Positions 63,597 through 64,000 of a stretch of 64,000 bases of DNA are shown one piece after another (position 1 is the first letter of the stretch; each line of letters starts with the position of its first letter). A program made the position numbers and the translations under genes. The DNA comes from Bradyrhizobium sp. RP6. Lineage in GTDB: Bacteria; Pseudomonadota; Alphaproteobacteria; Rhizobiales; Xanthobacteraceae. The stretch spans positions 1-64,000 of the forward strand of contig NZ_RQIT01000032.1 in the NCBI RefSeq assembly GCF_003837805.1, read 5' to 3'. The notes beneath the pieces are model-generated. The model was not told where the DNA came from, did no database searches, and was given only the letters and a program-made list of their open reading frames with translations.

Positions 63597-64000
63597 CACT
63601 TCCTCCACTACTAAAGAGAGGATCTCTTAACGCAGCTATCTAGGCGGGAAAAGCTCTCGACTTGATCATGCGGCGGGAGATCTCAGCGAATCGGCGCATT
63701 TGAGCGCCGGTCTCACTCTGACGTGCTGTTCGCACATTTGCCTCGGGCGGGCTGCCCCAGGTTTTGCTGCTCGACCTGACGCGAAGGCGTTCGGCTTCGG
63801 CGACTAGTCGGGACGGTGCTCCGTCATGCGCGGTCGCTCCGATTTGCCCCGCCTCCCACGTTTCTCGACCGAAACGGTTCCTGCAGCGTTTCGGTGCAAG
63901 GCTTCAGCCTCCATTTTACAGTGTCCGAGCCTTCCAGGCCGGACACCGCATCAGGTTTGAAGCCTCTCCGGCGCTCACCTTGCAGACCTGCGGACCTTAC
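63597..64000. other. No recognisable gene
   Basis: The last 400 bp have no clear coding signal in either strand. Confidence 0.35.

Overview
This window looks like part of the symbiosis island of a soil rhizobium, most likely Bradyrhizobium. It carries an almost complete rhizobial (Rhc) type III secretion system: the split secretin rhcC1/rhcC2, the regulator ttsI, a two-domain NopE with autocleavage sites, and at least nine tts-box-like promoters. These lie among insertion sequences, group II introns and decayed genes, as is usual for such islands. There are no rRNA or tRNA genes and no CRISPR array.

Layout. 1-4.6 kb is nested mobile DNA: the tail of one group II intron, a full group II intron with its maturase, an IS66 transposase split by it, and an IS50-like IS4-family element with a 9-bp target duplication. 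4.6-14.6 kb is mostly decayed: modA and modC remnants, a small cysteine-rich exported protein, a frameshifted nopM-like E3 ligase effector, two tandem P-loop ATPases and an M16 peptidase remnant. 15-21.4 kb (minus strand) is the tts-box-led operon nopC-nopA-sctD-sctX-sctY-rhcV-TPR lipoprotein-candidate effector. 21.9-23.7 kb (plus) is nopE with its own tts box and terminator. 24.3-26.6 kb holds a tts-box-linked small ORF and a repeat-rich effector. 26.7-36.0 kb is the secretion core: rhcC1 (minus) divergent from nopB-rhcJ-nolU-rhcL-rhcN-rhcZ-rhcQ-rhcR-rhcS-rhcT-rhcU (plus), with start/stop overlaps at many junctions. 36.3-38.8 kb is an 813-residue modular effector with 40-residue tandem repeats. 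40-43.2 kb (minus) is a small secreted ORF, ttsI, rhcC2 and a CpaD-like lipoprotein. 44.9-52.5 kb holds two paralogous candidate effectors, a virK-like gene, an effector remnant, an IS256 element and a second group II intron. 54.6-61.5 kb (plus) is a metabolic block: a flavin monooxygenase, a peptide-type ABC binding protein, a permease, a chimeric permease/pentapeptide-repeat gene and a divergent PanC-like gene. The last 2.5 kb holds little beyond two microproteins with strong ribosome-binding sites.

How it works together. TtsI binds tts boxes and turns on the secretion operons and effector genes. RhcC1/C2, SctD and RhcJ form the membrane rings, RhcR/S/T/U/V the export gate, RhcN/L/Z/Q/NolU the ATPase and sorting platform, NopB the rod and NopA the needle. 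NopC, NopE and the repeat-rich or ADP-ribosyltransferase-like proteins are likely cargo. The oddest points are an RhcU without the NPTH autocleavage motif, a probable SctX/SctY pair beside RhcV, and the permease/pentapeptide chimera beside a PanC-like enzyme. All assignments come from reading the sequence and remembered family motifs. No database search was run.
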